Below are positions 34,977 through 44,733 of a stretch of 59,097 nucleotides of DNA, one piece after another (within the stretch, counting starts at the first letter, position 1; each line of letters starts with the position of its first letter). Under the pieces are notes generated by a model. It searched no databases and was not told the DNA's origin. It was given only the letters and a program-made list of their open reading frames with translations. Where the stretch lies: contig JAZQUI010000004.1 in NCBI GenBank assembly GCA_045631205.1, positions 1 to 59,097 on the forward strand. Reading direction: 5' to 3'. Source of the DNA: HGM04593 sp045631205. GTDB taxonomy: Bacteria > Bacteroidota > Bacteroidia > Bacteroidales > Bacteroidaceae. Both the position numbers and the translations under genes were made by a program.

Positions 34977-37004
34977 ATGAAAAGATTTTTTATCTACGCA
35001 GCAATGCTTTTGGGAGTTGCTGCCTGTACAACCGAAAAAAAGATGGAATCTATGATCGACTTTAACAATATGGACACCACAAAGTGCCCCGGTACCGATT
35101 TTTATGAATATGCCACCGGAGGATGGGCAAAGAAGAACCCTCTTACCGATGAGTATGCACGATATGGACAGTTTGACGCTCTGCGCGAGAAAAGCAAAGA
35201 ACAATTGCAGGAGCTCGTGCTCGAACTTGCTGCCCAAGAGAATGCACCCGGCAGCAACGGTCAGAAGGTGGGCGACCTCTACAACCTTGCAATGGACAGC
35301 ACCCGCCGCAATGCTCTTGGCAACACACCTATCAAATCCATGCTTGACGAAGTGGCACTCCTTACCGAGCGCACCGACATACTTCCCCTTGTTGCAAAGA
35401 ACTACCGTCTTGGCATAGGTGGTTTCTTTGCCACAGGTATTGGCAGCGACATTATGGACAGCAACAACAATATACTTACCATAGCACAAGGCGGACTTTC
35501 GCTACCCGAAAAGAGCTACTACATAGACAACGATGAAGCTACCGCCAACATACGTAACAAGTTCAAGGAGTATGTTGTAAAGATGTTCAACCTGCAAGGT
35601 TGGAGTGAAGAAGAGGCAAAAGCCAATATGGAGGCAGTTATGGCTATAGAAACTCGCATCGCGCAAAAATCGCTCAGCCGTGTGGAGCGTCGCAACCCTA
35701 TGAACAATTACCACCCCATGAGTTACGACGAGGTAAAGAAAGAGTTCCCCGCAATAGATTGGGACGCTTTCTTCGCACCCCTTGGACTCAATGGCATAAA
35801 GACAATAAATGTGGGACACCCCGCAGCAATAGCCGAGGTTAGCGACATTGTGAACAATGCCCCAATGAAAGATATCATCGCCTATATGCAATGGCGCATA
35901 ATAAGCTCCACAACTTCGGAGTTAAGCGACGAGATTGGAGAACTCGCATTCGACTTCTATGGCCGCACAATGAGTGGCAAGAAAGCACAACAACCCCGCT
36001 GGAAACGCGCTCTTGCTGCCACAGATGGCTCTTTGAGCGAAATAATCGGACAGCTATATGTTGCAAAGTTCTTCCCGCCCGAAGCAAAAGAGCGAATGGT
36101 TAACCTTGTAAAGAACCTGCAAATTGCTCTTGGCGAACGCATCGATGCACAAAGCTGGATGAGCGACAGTACAAAGGCTGCAGCACACGAAAAACTCGAT
36201 GCATTCACAGTGAAGATTGGTTACCCCGACAAGTGGCAAAATTACGACAACCTCACAATAGACCCCACAAAGAGCTATGCCGATGTATGCCGTGACATTT
36301 CGGCATTCGGTTGGGACGACCACGTTGAGAAAAACTTCAACAAGCCCGTTGACCGCAGTGAATGGCACATCTCTCCCCAAACAGTAAATGCCTATTACAG
36401 CCCTGTAACAAATGAGATATGTTTCCCCGCAGCCATATTGCAGTACCCCTTCTTTGATATGAAGGGCGACGATGCATTCAACTATGGAGCAATTGGCGTG
36501 GTTATCGGACACGAAATGACACACGGATTCGACGACCAGGGCCGTCAATTCAACAAAGAGGGTAACTTCGCCAACTGGTGGAGTGAGGAAGATGCTCAAA
36601 GTTTCAACGAGCGCACACAGGTCATAATAGACTTCTTCAATAAGATTGAGGTTCTTCCCGGACTAAATGCAAACGGCAAACTCACCGTTGGCGAGAACAT
36701 TGCCGACCATGGTGGTCTTATGATTGCTATGCAGGCATTCAAAAATGCAACAAAAGAGAACCCGTTGACCACCAAAGAGGGCTTCACACCCGAACAGCGT
36801 TTCTACCTTGCCTACTCTAACGTTTGGGCAGGTAACATACGCGACGAGGAGATACGCAACCTCACAAAGAGCGACCCCCACTCGCTTATGCGATGGAGAG
36901 TCAACGGCACTCTGCCCCACATCGACGACTGGTACACAGCCTTCGGTATAACAGAGAACGATCCTCTCTTTGTACCCAAAGAAGAGCGACTCGATATCTG
37001 GTAA
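34977..37004 (+). CDS. M13 (neprilysin/PepO-type) zinc metallopeptidase, lipoprotein
   Basis: A 675-aa M13 endopeptidase. Lipobox GVAAC with the lipidated Cys at 17. The zinc site is H512-E-x-x-H516 in VIGHEMTHGFDD with the third ligand E573 in GENIADHGG. The substrate-binding NAYY region (471-474) and a C-terminal W are as in the family. An in-frame TTG 15 nt upstream is possible, but the ATG gives the normal signal peptide. It lies 11 nt after the ABC-F stop. It likely degrades oligopeptides at the envelope. Confidence 0.94.
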   Translation: MKRFFIYAAMLLGVAACTTEKKMESMIDFNNMDTTKCPGTDFYEYATGGWAKKNPLTDEYARYGQFDALREKSKEQLQELVLELAAQENAPGSNGQKVGDLYNLAMDSTRRNALGNTPIKSMLDEVALLTERTDILPLVAKNYRLGIGGFFATGIGSDIMDSNNNILTIAQGGLSLPEKSYYIDNDEATANIRNKFKEYVVKMFNLQGWSEEEAKANMEAVMAIETRIAQKSLSRVERRNPMNNYHPMSYDEVKKEFPAIDWDAFFAPLGLNGIKTINVGHPAAIAEVSDIVNNAPMKDIIAYMQWRIISSTTSELSDEIGELAFDFYGRTMSGKKAQQPRWKRALAATDGSLSEIIGQLYVAKFFPPEAKERMVNLVKNLQIALGERIDAQSWMSDSTKAAAHEKLDAFTVKIGYPDKWQNYDNLTIDPTKSYADVCRDISAFGWDDHVEKNFNKPVDRSEWHISPQTVNAYYSPVTNEICFPAAILQYPFFDMKGDDAFNYGAIGVVIGHEMTHGFDDQGRQFNKEGNFANWWSEEDAQSFNERTQVIIDFFNKIEVLPGLNANGKLTVGENIADHGGLMIAMQAFKNATKENPLTTKEGFTPEQRFYLAYSNVWAGNIRDEEIRNLTKSDPHSLMRWRVNGTLPHIDDWYTAFGITENDPLFVPKEERLDIW

Positions 37005-37044
37005 AACAGAAAAACTTATAACAACCACACACAACCCCGCAACT

Positions 37045-37938
37045 ATGCCTATAAAAGTACCAACAGGACTTCCCGCACTGCAAACTGTACTCGACGAGGG
37101 AAACATTTTCGAGGTATTCACCACCACGACTGAGAAAACCCTTAAAATTGCACTGCTCAATCTTATGCCTATGAAAGAGACCACAGAGGCCGATTTCATA
37201 CGCGTGCTTTCCACAACTGAGAAAGAGGTGGAACTTGTCCTGATGAAACTGGATACGCACACACCCAAACACGCCACACCCGAGCATATGCAACGCTACT
37301 ACAAGGGTTTCGGTGAGCTTAAAAATGAACACTTCGACGGGCTCATCATCACAGGTGCGCCCATAGAAAAAATTGCATTCGAAGAGGTTACCTACTGGCC
37401 CGAGTTATGCGAAATATTTGAGTGGGCAGGCGAGAATGTAACATCAACTCTTTTCATCTGCTGGGCTGCACAAGCGGGGCTTTACTACAAATTCGGCATA
37501 CAGAAACACCTGTTGCCGAGCAAGATGTTCGGCGTGTTCCCCCATACACAGCTAAATGTGGAACACCCCTTGCTCACCGACTTCGACCACATAATATATG
37601 TACCGCACAGCCGCCACACAAACATCAAGCGTGAGGATGTGGTTGCAGAGCCTCGTCTCGAATTGCTTTCAGAGTCTAAGGAATCGGGAGTATATATAAT
37701 GCAGGAGAGAGGAACGAAGAATTTCTTCATTACCGGCCACTCGGAATACGCCCTATACACCCTCGATAACGAGCATAAACGCGATGTACACAAAGGGTTG
37801 CCCATAAACATACCTGTAAACTATTACTTCAACGACGACCCCTCACAACCGCCGCTCAACTATTGGCAGAACACTGCACACAAACTCTTCAACAACTGGC
37901 TCGACTTTTATGCGTCGAAAAAGAATGCCGCAAAATGA
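37045..37938 (+). CDS. metA: Homoserine O-acetyltransferase (MetA family)
   Basis: A 297-aa MetA-type enzyme of methionine synthesis. The catalytic cysteine is C139 (FICWAAQAG), with the family start MPIKVPTGLPA. The residue that sets acyl donor specificity (position 111 in Bacillus/E. coli numbering) is E108 in TGAPIEK, as in the B. cereus acetyl-CoA enzyme, not Gly as in the E. coli succinyl enzyme. So acetyl transfer is predicted despite the metA name. The stop overlaps the GH20 start (ATGA). Confidence 0.93.
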   Translation: MPIKVPTGLPALQTVLDEGNIFEVFTTTTEKTLKIALLNLMPMKETTEADFIRVLSTTEKEVELVLMKLDTHTPKHATPEHMQRYYKGFGELKNEHFDGLIITGAPIEKIAFEEVTYWPELCEIFEWAGENVTSTLFICWAAQAGLYYKFGIQKHLLPSKMFGVFPHTQLNVEHPLLTDFDHIIYVPHSRHTNIKREDVVAEPRLELLSESKESGVYIMQERGTKNFFITGHSEYALYTLDNEHKRDVHKGLPINIPVNYYFNDDPSQPPLNYWQNTAHKLFNNWLDFYASKKNAAK

Positions 37939-39965
37939 AGAAGACTGTAATATATGCTCTGCTCGCCATAGTTTTTATGGCCTGCAACAAAACACAACAG
38001 TACGCTCTTGACAGTGTATTGCCGATACCGTTGCAAACAACTGCAGGAAAAGGCTCTTTTACAACAGACAAAGGAGTTGCCGTGGAGAGCAACAGCTTGC
38101 ACCTTATCAAAGCACTGGAAAGAGGTGGCATCGCCATTGACACTGCAAGCGAGAGAAAAATAAGCCTCATCTGCCGAGATAATGTAGAGGGAATAACCTC
38201 GCCCGAAGGTTACCGTATAGAGATAACCTCCAAACATCTTGCAATAGAGGCAACAGCCGAGTGTGGTCTATTCTACGGCATACAAACGATATCGCAGTTG
38301 AACAACATTCACGGGAACATACCCTGCGGCACAATAACAGACGAACCACGTTTCCCATACCGCGGGCTTATGCTCGATGTATCGCGCCATTTCTTTGACA
38401 AAGATTTCATAAAGAAACAGATTGACGCAATATCGCACTATAAGATGAACCGCTTGCACCTGCACCTTACCGATGCAGCCGGGTGGCGTGTGGAAATAAA
38501 AAAATACCCCCGTCTTACACAATTTGCAGCTTGGCGCAGCCAAGAATTATGGAAGGATTGGTGGTATGGCGACCGCCTGTATAAAGAGGAAGGTTCCCCC
38601 GATGCACACGGCGGTTACTTCACACAGGAGGATATTCGCGAACTTGTTGCATATGCCGCAGAACGACACATAACCATTATACCCGAAATAGAGATGCCGG
38701 CACACTCCGAAGAGGTGCTCACCGCTTATCCGCATCTCTCGTGCACGCACGTACCTTATAAACAAGCAGACTTTTGCGTGGGGAACGAGGCAACCTTTGA
38801 ATTTATCGAAGATGTACTCACTGAAATTCTGGAACTCTTCCCAAGCGAATATATACACATAGGTGGCGACGAAGCAGGCAAAGCCTCTTGGGATACTTGC
38901 CAACTATGCAACAAACGTATGAAAGAGGAGGGACTGAAAAACCTCGACGAACTGCAAAGTTATCTTATTGAGAGAGTGGAGAAGTTCCTCAATAGCAAAG
39001 GACGAAACATCATCGGTTGGGACGAAATTATTGAAGGAGGAATTGCTCCAAATGCCACCATAATGTCGTGGCGCGGAACCGATGGCGGTATAAAAGCTGT
39101 TCGCAACGGGCACAAAGCGATAATGACACCCGGAGAATATTGTTATCTCGACTCATATCAGGATGCACCACACACACAGCCCGTAGCCTTTGGCGGATAC
39201 CTGCCTTTGGAGAAAGTATATTCATACAACCCCGTACCTGACAGTCTCACCTGCGAAGAGGCAAAGCTTATATACGGCATTCAAGGAAACGTATGGGCCG
39301 AATACATACCCACAGAAGAACAAAGCGAGCATATGATATACCCACGCATACTTGCAATAGCCGAAACAGGATGGAGCCCGCAGAACCGCCGCAATTATGA
39401 AGATTTTCACAAAAGAGCGCTAACAGCAGTGAAACAATTGAGGGAGAACGATTACAGCTCTTTCGACCTTGGCAACGAGTATGGCAACCGCCCGCAGTCG
39501 CTCACAACCAACAACCACCTTGCCAAAGGGAAAAAGGTACACTATGCACAAGGCTCGCCCTACTACCCCACATACACTGCCGGCGGCGATAGCGCACTCA
39601 CCGACGGCATACACGGCGGATGGAACAACAGCGACAAACGATGGCAAGGTTTCATCGGACGAGGCGGAATAGATGTATGCATCGACCTTGAAAACATTAC
39701 CGATATAACATCGGTTTCTGCCGACTTTATGCAGTTGTGCGAACCCGGAATTTACCTGCCTGCCACTGTGGAGATTACAACATCGACCGACAGCACCACC
39801 TTCACCAACCTCGCAACAATAGAGCACAATGTGGTGCGAGACGACACATTAAGTTTCAAGAACTACGGCTGGCAAGGAACGGCAAAAGCGCGCTACATAC
39901 GCTACCGTGCCACACGTGGCAAGCAAGGCGGATTTATGTTTACCGACGAAATTGTGGTTGAATAA
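37935..39965 (+). CDS. GH20 beta-N-acetylhexosaminidase, lipoprotein
   Basis: A 676-aa surface or periplasmic lipoprotein (lipid Cys at 17, VFMAC). It removes terminal GlcNAc/GalNAc. The order is: GH20b-like N-domain (about 25-135), catalytic barrel from about 138 (LDVSRHFF, HLHLTDAAGWR), catalytic pair D312-E313 in HIGGDEAGK, and a C-terminal beta-sandwich (about 545-676) resembling discoidin-like carbohydrate-binding modules. The ATG overlaps the metA stop by 4 nt, an unusual partner for a glycosidase. A terminator follows. Confidence 0.95.
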   Translation: MKKTVIYALLAIVFMACNKTQQYALDSVLPIPLQTTAGKGSFTTDKGVAVESNSLHLIKALERGGIAIDTASERKISLICRDNVEGITSPEGYRIEITSKHLAIEATAECGLFYGIQTISQLNNIHGNIPCGTITDEPRFPYRGLMLDVSRHFFDKDFIKKQIDAISHYKMNRLHLHLTDAAGWRVEIKKYPRLTQFAAWRSQELWKDWWYGDRLYKEEGSPDAHGGYFTQEDIRELVAYAAERHITIIPEIEMPAHSEEVLTAYPHLSCTHVPYKQADFCVGNEATFEFIEDVLTEILELFPSEYIHIGGDEAGKASWDTCQLCNKRMKEEGLKNLDELQSYLIERVEKFLNSKGRNIIGWDEIIEGGIAPNATIMSWRGTDGGIKAVRNGHKAIMTPGEYCYLDSYQDAPHTQPVAFGGYLPLEKVYSYNPVPDSLTCEEAKLIYGIQGNVWAEYIPTEEQSEHMIYPRILAIAETGWSPQNRRNYEDFHKRALTAVKQLRENDYSSFDLGNEYGNRPQSLTTNNHLAKGKKVHYAQGSPYYPTYTAGGDSALTDGIHGGWNNSDKRWQGFIGRGGIDVCIDLENITDITSVSADFMQLCEPGIYLPATVEITTSTDSTTFTNLATIEHNVVRDDTLSFKNYGWQGTAKARYIRYRATRGKQGGFMFTDEIVVE

Positions 39966-39982
39966 AAAACAACATATACAAA

Positions 39983-40013
39983 AAAGGTTGTGCTTTACGG
40001 CACAACCTTTTTA
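39983..40013. terminator. Bidirectional terminator between GH20 and FAD-protein genes
   Basis: Stem GGTTGTGC/GCACAACC (39986-39993/40000-40007) with A-run before and T-run after, serving convergent genes on both strands. Confidence 0.9.
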
Positions 40014-40031
40014 TATTATAGATAAGAAGTA

Positions 40032-41630
40032 TTAAATACGCTCCAAATACTCTTTTGCCGAAAGAGCACAACGTTCACCGTCAACCGCAGCCGACACAAT
40101 ACCACCTGCATAACCGGCACCCTCACCACAGGGGAAAAGTCCCTCAATGGTAACGTGCTGCAAAGTTTCGCCATCGCGCACAATGCGCACAGGAGAAGAG
40201 GTGCGAGTCTCCACACCTATCATTACCGCATCGTTGGTGAGAAAACCGCGCGACACGCGACCAAACTGTTCAAAACCGCGTTGCAAACGCGAAGAGACGA
40301 ACTTTGGCAACCAAAAGTGCATTGGCGAGGAGATAAGCCCCGGAGCATAAGAACTACGAGGAAGATCGTAACTCAATTTACGGTTTACAAAGTCGGCCAT
40401 ACGCTGCGCGGGAGCAGTCTGACGATAATTTCCCATAGTCCAACACAACCTTTCAAGACGCTCTTGGAAGTTCATTACCCTCAATGGGGAGTCATCGGCC
40501 ACAGGCTCTATACCATCGACCTCTATCTGCATTTCGGGAAGAAGCACATCTTCGGGATTCACCTGTACCACCATACCCGAATTGCTCCACGCACCACCAC
40601 GGTGCGATGGCGACATACCATTAACAAGCAACTCCTTTTCGGTCGATGCCGATGGGATTACAACTCCACCGGGACACATACAGAAACTATAAACGCCGCG
40701 TCCATCGACCTGTGTGGTAAAACTGTATTCGGCAGCAGGGAGATATTTGCCACGACCTTTGGGATTGTGATACTGTATAGCATCGATAAGCGCCGAAGGA
40801 TGCTCAAGACGTACGCCCACAGCAAAACCCTTACTTTCAAGCGCAACACCACCGGCATGCAAGCGACGATAGACATCCTTTGCCGAGTGACCGGTTGCAA
40901 GTATCACAGCATCGGCAAGAATTTCACCCTTGTCGGTACGCACACCGCGAACCTTGCCACCTTGCAGAAGAAGTTCTTCCATACGAGTCTCGAAACGTAC
41001 CTCACCGCCACAATCTATTATTCTGTTGCGTATGTTTTCTATCACGCGCGGCAATTTATCGGTACCTATATGAGGATGGGCATCGGCAAGAATAGTGGGG
41101 CTTGCGCCATGCTGACAAAAGATATTCAATACACCCTCGATGCTGCCACGTTTCTTGCTGCGGGTATAGAGTTTACCGTCGGAATAGGCACCTGCACCAC
41201 CCTCACCGAAGCAGTAGTTCGATTCGGGGTTCACAGTGTGAGTGCGGGATATATTGGCAAGGTCTATCTTGCGGGTACGCACATCGCGACCACGCTCCAC
41301 CACAATCGGACGCAAACCGTTTTCTATCAATTTAAGTGCCGCAAAAAGACCGGCAGGGCCGGCACCAACAACAATGACAGGTTTCTTACCCTCCACATTG
41401 CCATACTCGCGGCGTACAAACTCCTCCATCGTGGGCTGTTCGTTTACAAAAACCCGCAAGGTAAGGTTTACATATATAGTACGTTGGCGAGCATCAATAC
41501 TGCGGCGCAACACACGCACAGCATTTATAGTGCGTATATCCCAACCCTTATTGTCGGCCACATAACGCTTCAATGCTTGCTCGTTCACCGCCTCGTGCGG
41601 CAACACACGTGTCTGAAATTCGTGAATCAT
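40032..41630 (-). CDS. FAD-dependent oxidoreductase/dehydrogenase-like protein
   Basis: A 532-aa flavoprotein. After an N-terminal domain of about 85 residues comes a Rossmann FAD site, VVGAGPAGLFAALKLIENG, and a second conserved region ILATGHSAKDVYRRLHAGG. The C-terminal GFLTNDAVMIGVETRTSSPVRI and CGEGAGYAGGI are typical of a widespread uncharacterised FAD-dependent protein family. The substrate is unknown. It is the last gene after radA (6-nt gap) in a four-gene minus-strand unit. Confidence 0.88.
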   Translation of the reverse strand: MIHEFQTRVLPHEAVNEQALKRYVADNKGWDIRTINAVRVLRRSIDARQRTIYVNLTLRVFVNEQPTMEEFVRREYGNVEGKKPVIVVGAGPAGLFAALKLIENGLRPIVVERGRDVRTRKIDLANISRTHTVNPESNYCFGEGGAGAYSDGKLYTRSKKRGSIEGVLNIFCQHGASPTILADAHPHIGTDKLPRVIENIRNRIIDCGGEVRFETRMEELLLQGGKVRGVRTDKGEILADAVILATGHSAKDVYRRLHAGGVALESKGFAVGVRLEHPSALIDAIQYHNPKGRGKYLPAAEYSFTTQVDGRGVYSFCMCPGGVVIPSASTEKELLVNGMSPSHRGGAWSNSGMVVQVNPEDVLLPEMQIEVDGIEPVADDSPLRVMNFQERLERLCWTMGNYRQTAPAQRMADFVNRKLSYDLPRSSYAPGLISSPMHFWLPKFVSSRLQRGFEQFGRVSRGFLTNDAVMIGVETRTSSPVRIVRDGETLQHVTIEGLFPCGEGAGYAGGIVSAAVDGERCALSAKEYLERI

Positions 41631-41636
41631 AATTAC

Positions 41637-43004
41637 TTATCCAAAAATAAGGCGAAAAGCCTCCTCTACTTTATTTACCGGCAGCACCTCGATAGGAAAA
41701 CGCGAGGTATCGAGCCTTTTTGTATTCGATTTAGGAACTATTATCTGTTTAAAGCCAAGCTTCGCAGCCTCGGCTATACGCTGCTCTATGCGATTCACCG
41801 GGCGTATCTCACCCGACAAGCCAACCTCGCCCGACATACAGATGGTGGGCTCAATCTCCACATCCATATTGCTGGAAAGTATGGCACTGATTACCGAAAG
41901 ATCTATCGCAGGGTCGTTCACACGAAGACCACCAGCAATGTTAAGGTACACATCCTTTTGCGCAAGCTTGAAACCTACACGTTTTTCAAGCACCGCAAGC
42001 AACATATTCATACGGCGTATATCGAAACCCGTAGCCGAGCGTTGGGGCGTACCATAAGCCGCAGTGCTCACAAGTGCCTGTGCTTCAATAAGGAAAGGAC
42101 TGACACCCTCTATTGCAGAAGCAATCGCGACACCGCTCATACCCTTGTGGCGGTCGCTCAACAAGAGTTCCGAAGGGTTGCTAACCTGGCGCAACCCCTC
42201 GCGACGCATCTCGTAAATACCAAGCTCGGCAGTACTTCCGAAACGGTTCTTTATTGAGCGTAACACACGATAGAGATAATGTTGGTCGCCCTCGAACTGA
42301 ATAACCACATCCACTATATGCTCCAATATTTTGGGACCGGCAATTGCACCGTCCTTTGTAATGTGACCAATGAGTATTACGGGAACATTTTTCTCCTTGG
42401 CAAATTTCAAGAGCATAGCCGTGCACTCACGTACCTGCGCCATACTGCCGGGGGAAGAGTCCACCGCCTCGGTTGACATAGTTTGAATGGAGTCAATGAC
42501 AAGCAGTTCCGGCTCAACGTTTTTTATATGGGTAAATATTGTTTCAAGCACCGTTTCGCACACAATGTGACACTCACCACGCTCGTGCGCTATGCGGTCG
42601 GCACGCAACTTTATCTGTTGCACACTCTCCTCGCCCGATACATATAAAACCTTGCGCGACGGCAATCCAAGAATAGTCTGCAACACAAGTGTCGATTTGC
42701 CTATACCCGGTTCACCACCAAGCAGCACAAGGGAGCCCGGGACAAGACCACCGCCAAGCACGCGGTTAAGTTCGGCATCTCCCATATCCATACGCGGAAG
42801 CCTGTCTGCCGCAACATCATCTATAAGCACAGGACGTGAAAGCACCTTTTCACCGGTAGGCAACACGGCACGCGAGGGAGTCGAAGCACGCACAACCTTT
42901 TCCACAAAGGTGTTCCACGCGCCACATGCTGGACACTTACCCGACCACTTGGGCGACTCGTAGCCACAATCGTTACACAAGAAAACAGTCTTATCTTTTG
43001 CCAT
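41637..43004 (-). CDS. radA: DNA repair protein RadA
   Basis: A 455-aa RadA/Sms branch-migration ATPase. Zinc finger C10-x2-C13...C24-x2-C27, Walker A GGEPGIGKST (97-106), the RadA-specific KNRFG motif and a C-terminal Lon-like domain are all visible. The start MAKDKTVFLCNDCG was chosen over an ATG 15 nt upstream because it is the family start. It lies 19 nt after the CPBP gene. Confidence 0.95.
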   Translation of the reverse strand: MAKDKTVFLCNDCGYESPKWSGKCPACGAWNTFVEKVVRASTPSRAVLPTGEKVLSRPVLIDDVAADRLPRMDMGDAELNRVLGGGLVPGSLVLLGGEPGIGKSTLVLQTILGLPSRKVLYVSGEESVQQIKLRADRIAHERGECHIVCETVLETIFTHIKNVEPELLVIDSIQTMSTEAVDSSPGSMAQVRECTAMLLKFAKEKNVPVILIGHITKDGAIAGPKILEHIVDVVIQFEGDQHYLYRVLRSIKNRFGSTAELGIYEMRREGLRQVSNPSELLLSDRHKGMSGVAIASAIEGVSPFLIEAQALVSTAAYGTPQRSATGFDIRRMNMLLAVLEKRVGFKLAQKDVYLNIAGGLRVNDPAIDLSVISAILSSNMDVEIEPTICMSGEVGLSGEIRPVNRIEQRIAEAAKLGFKQIIVPKSNTKRLDTSRFPIEVLPVNKVEEAFRLIFG

Positions 43005-43023
43005 AAAATAATTTTTCAACTAA

Positions 43024-43641
43024 CTACATAATGGGAAACCATATAAAAACAGCCACATCCCACAAAGCGTGCGAAATTATTATCGCCGCAAATCTATTGG
43101 GGAAAAGGCGGTAGAGCAAACCCCACACAAAGCCGGCTACAAGAGCCGCCATTATCAGCATAAAATTACACGAACCTGCATGCACAAGCGCATACACTGC
43201 TGTTGTGACCACAAACCCCCAGTTCGCATTCCACTTACGGGAAAGGCTCTCCTGCACATACCCGCGCCAGAATATCTCCTCGGCAGGGCCAATGAGAAAT
43301 AGCATCAGCAGGGTAAGCAACAGGGGCGATTCACCATCCTTCATTCCATAAATGGTATCGACCTGCGGGCGAGCAAAATCGAACAAAAGTTGTGACACCT
43401 TATCTCCCAACCAAAAGATACCCCACAAAGCCATAGCAATAACCACACCCAAGAAAAAATCGGCAGGAGTTACGCGCACTCGTCTCCACCACCCGGGCGA
43501 AAAGAGTGTTGCAAGCAATGTGAGAGAGGTGGCCGAAGCTGTCATTGCCCACCAGAAATTGATATACGGGGCTGTGAGCGGCGAAAACATCACCGTCCAC
43601 AATACAAAAGCAACCAAAATGGTGAAAAGAACCTTTTTCAT
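43024..43641 (-). CDS. CPBP-family intramembrane metalloprotease
   Basis: A 205-aa membrane protein with several hydrophobic helices and the CPBP/ABI motifs EEIFWRGYVQ (motif 1) and ALVHAGSCNF and ISHALWD (motifs 2 and 3). Family members are glutamate-type intramembrane proteases related to CAAX prenyl proteases. The start codon overlaps the menA stop by one base (TAATG), so translation is probably coupled. Its target is unknown. Confidence 0.9.
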   Translation of the reverse strand: MKKVLFTILVAFVLWTVMFSPLTAPYINFWWAMTASATSLTLLATLFSPGWWRRVRVTPADFFLGVVIAMALWGIFWLGDKVSQLLFDFARPQVDTIYGMKDGESPLLLTLLMLFLIGPAEEIFWRGYVQESLSRKWNANWGFVVTTAVYALVHAGSCNFMLIMAALVAGFVWGLLYRLFPNRFAAIIISHALWDVAVFIWFPIM

Positions 43642-44531
43642 TAGAAAAGAGTTGCTACAAAGAACGACAAGGATAGCAATAGGCTGAATACCAACTGCAA
43701 CTTCGCAGTAAGTTCATCGGCGCCGGTCAAAGCCTGTGCGCCACCGTCGAAGTAAGAGAGGGCCTTGCGAATGTTACCAATCGCTGGTACAATAGCCAGA
43801 AACACCAGCAACGACCACCATGGGAAAAGGCCCTTTGCCGCAGATGCCACTACCCACACAAACGGGAAAAGCATCTGAACACAGTAGAGCAACACCGACA
43901 TACGTCTGCCGGCAAGCATTGCAAAAGTATTTATACCGGCACGTCGATCGTGCTCAATGTCTCGTGTATTATTTATGTGAAGTATACCCACAGTGATAAG
44001 CCCCACAGGTACAGTAAGCCACATAACCTGCAAATAGAAATATCCCGTTGCCACAAAAGAAGTTCCCAGGATTGGCAACAGGGAGAAAGTCAGGAATATA
44101 TCCACATCGCCCAAAGCGTTGTATTTCAAAAAAGGATAGAGAAGTATGAGAGCCGAACCGGCCAATCCTAAATAAAGAGTAGTGAGCCCCGTATAAGCCA
44201 CCAAAGCCACACCCGACAACACCGACACAACTAACAACCCTGTAGCCAACGAAAAGATCTCCTTCGGAACAAACTCGCCGCTGGTAAGTGAAACACCTCC
44301 AATGGTATCTTCCCTGTCAACACCTTTCTTGAAGTCGAAATAATCACTCCAGGAGTTAGCCGCAGCATGAAAAAGTATGATATTCACCAAGGTCCATAGA
44401 CCGACAAGCCAATTGACATCACAGCCAAGCCAATGCAAATAAGCCAAAGTTACAACCACCGGCATTGCCGATGCGGGAAAAGACCACGGACGCGTAGCAA
44501 AGAACCACGCTTTCAAAGAATGTTCTTTCAT
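43641..44531 (-). CDS. menA: 1,4-dihydroxy-2-naphthoate polyprenyltransferase (UbiA family)
   Basis: A 296-aa membrane prenyltransferase attaching the polyprenyl tail in menaquinone synthesis. The first Asp-rich motif is NSWSDYFDFKKGVD and the second is NNTRDIEHDRRAG, with eight to nine hydrophobic helices. The opening AWFFATRPWSFPAS is typical of MenA. It is the first gene of the menA-CPBP-radA-FAD unit, with a -7 box at 44562. Confidence 0.9.
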   Translation of the reverse strand: MKEHSLKAWFFATRPWSFPASAMPVVVTLAYLHWLGCDVNWLVGLWTLVNIILFHAAANSWSDYFDFKKGVDREDTIGGVSLTSGEFVPKEIFSLATGLLVVSVLSGVALVAYTGLTTLYLGLAGSALILLYPFLKYNALGDVDIFLTFSLLPILGTSFVATGYFYLQVMWLTVPVGLITVGILHINNTRDIEHDRRAGINTFAMLAGRRMSVLLYCVQMLFPFVWVVASAAKGLFPWWSLLVFLAIVPAIGNIRKALSYFDGGAQALTGADELTAKLQLVFSLLLSLSFFVATLF

Positions 44532-44561
44532 ATTTTTAATTTAGTCAATCAAATTTCTGCA

Positions 44562-44569
44562 CAAAGATA
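44562..44569 (-). promoter_or_regulatory. -7 box for the menA unit
   Basis: CAAAGATA reads TATCTTTG on the minus strand, 31 nt before the menA ATG. Confidence 0.5.
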
Positions 44570-44591
44570 GCACCAAACGAGCGAGATATAT

Positions 44592-44660
44592 GAAACTTGT
44601 TTCAATATATTTCAAAGCGAGTGAAAGATATCTTAGAATACTATTCAAAGGTAGTGAAAA
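44592..44660. repeat. Short dyads and tandem 17-nt repeats upstream of the acyltransferases
   Basis: A GAAAC-TT-GTTTC dyad (44592-44603) is followed by two direct copies of a 17-nt unit, 44611-44627 (TTCAAAGCGAGTGAAAG) and 44644-44660 (two or three differences). The first copy is identical to 57110-57126 upstream of thyA. The core GCGAGTGAAAG also occurs near 58949. Confidence 0.7.
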
Positions 44661-44696
44661 AGTAAAGAACACAAAACTACTTTTAAATAAATTCAC

Positions 44697-44704
44697 TACA
44701 TTTG
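44697..44704 (+). promoter_or_regulatory. -7 box for the acyltransferase pair
   Basis: TACATTTG is an exact TAnnTTTG match ending 29 nt before the ATG at 44734. It excludes the upstream in-frame ATGs at 44590 and 44707 as the main start. Confidence 0.6.
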
Positions 44705-44733
44705 CAATGCATAACACGATATTAAAACAGATT

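Noticed and set aside
37045..37938. Homoserine O-succinyltransferase
   Set aside because: The specificity residue is Glu (TGAPIEK) as in acetyl-CoA-using members, not Gly as in the E. coli enzyme.
40155..42257. A 700-codon open frame on the plus strand
   Set aside because: It lies opposite the well-supported FAD-protein and radA genes; its translation is low-complexity, His/Thr-rich and without family features, a composition shadow.
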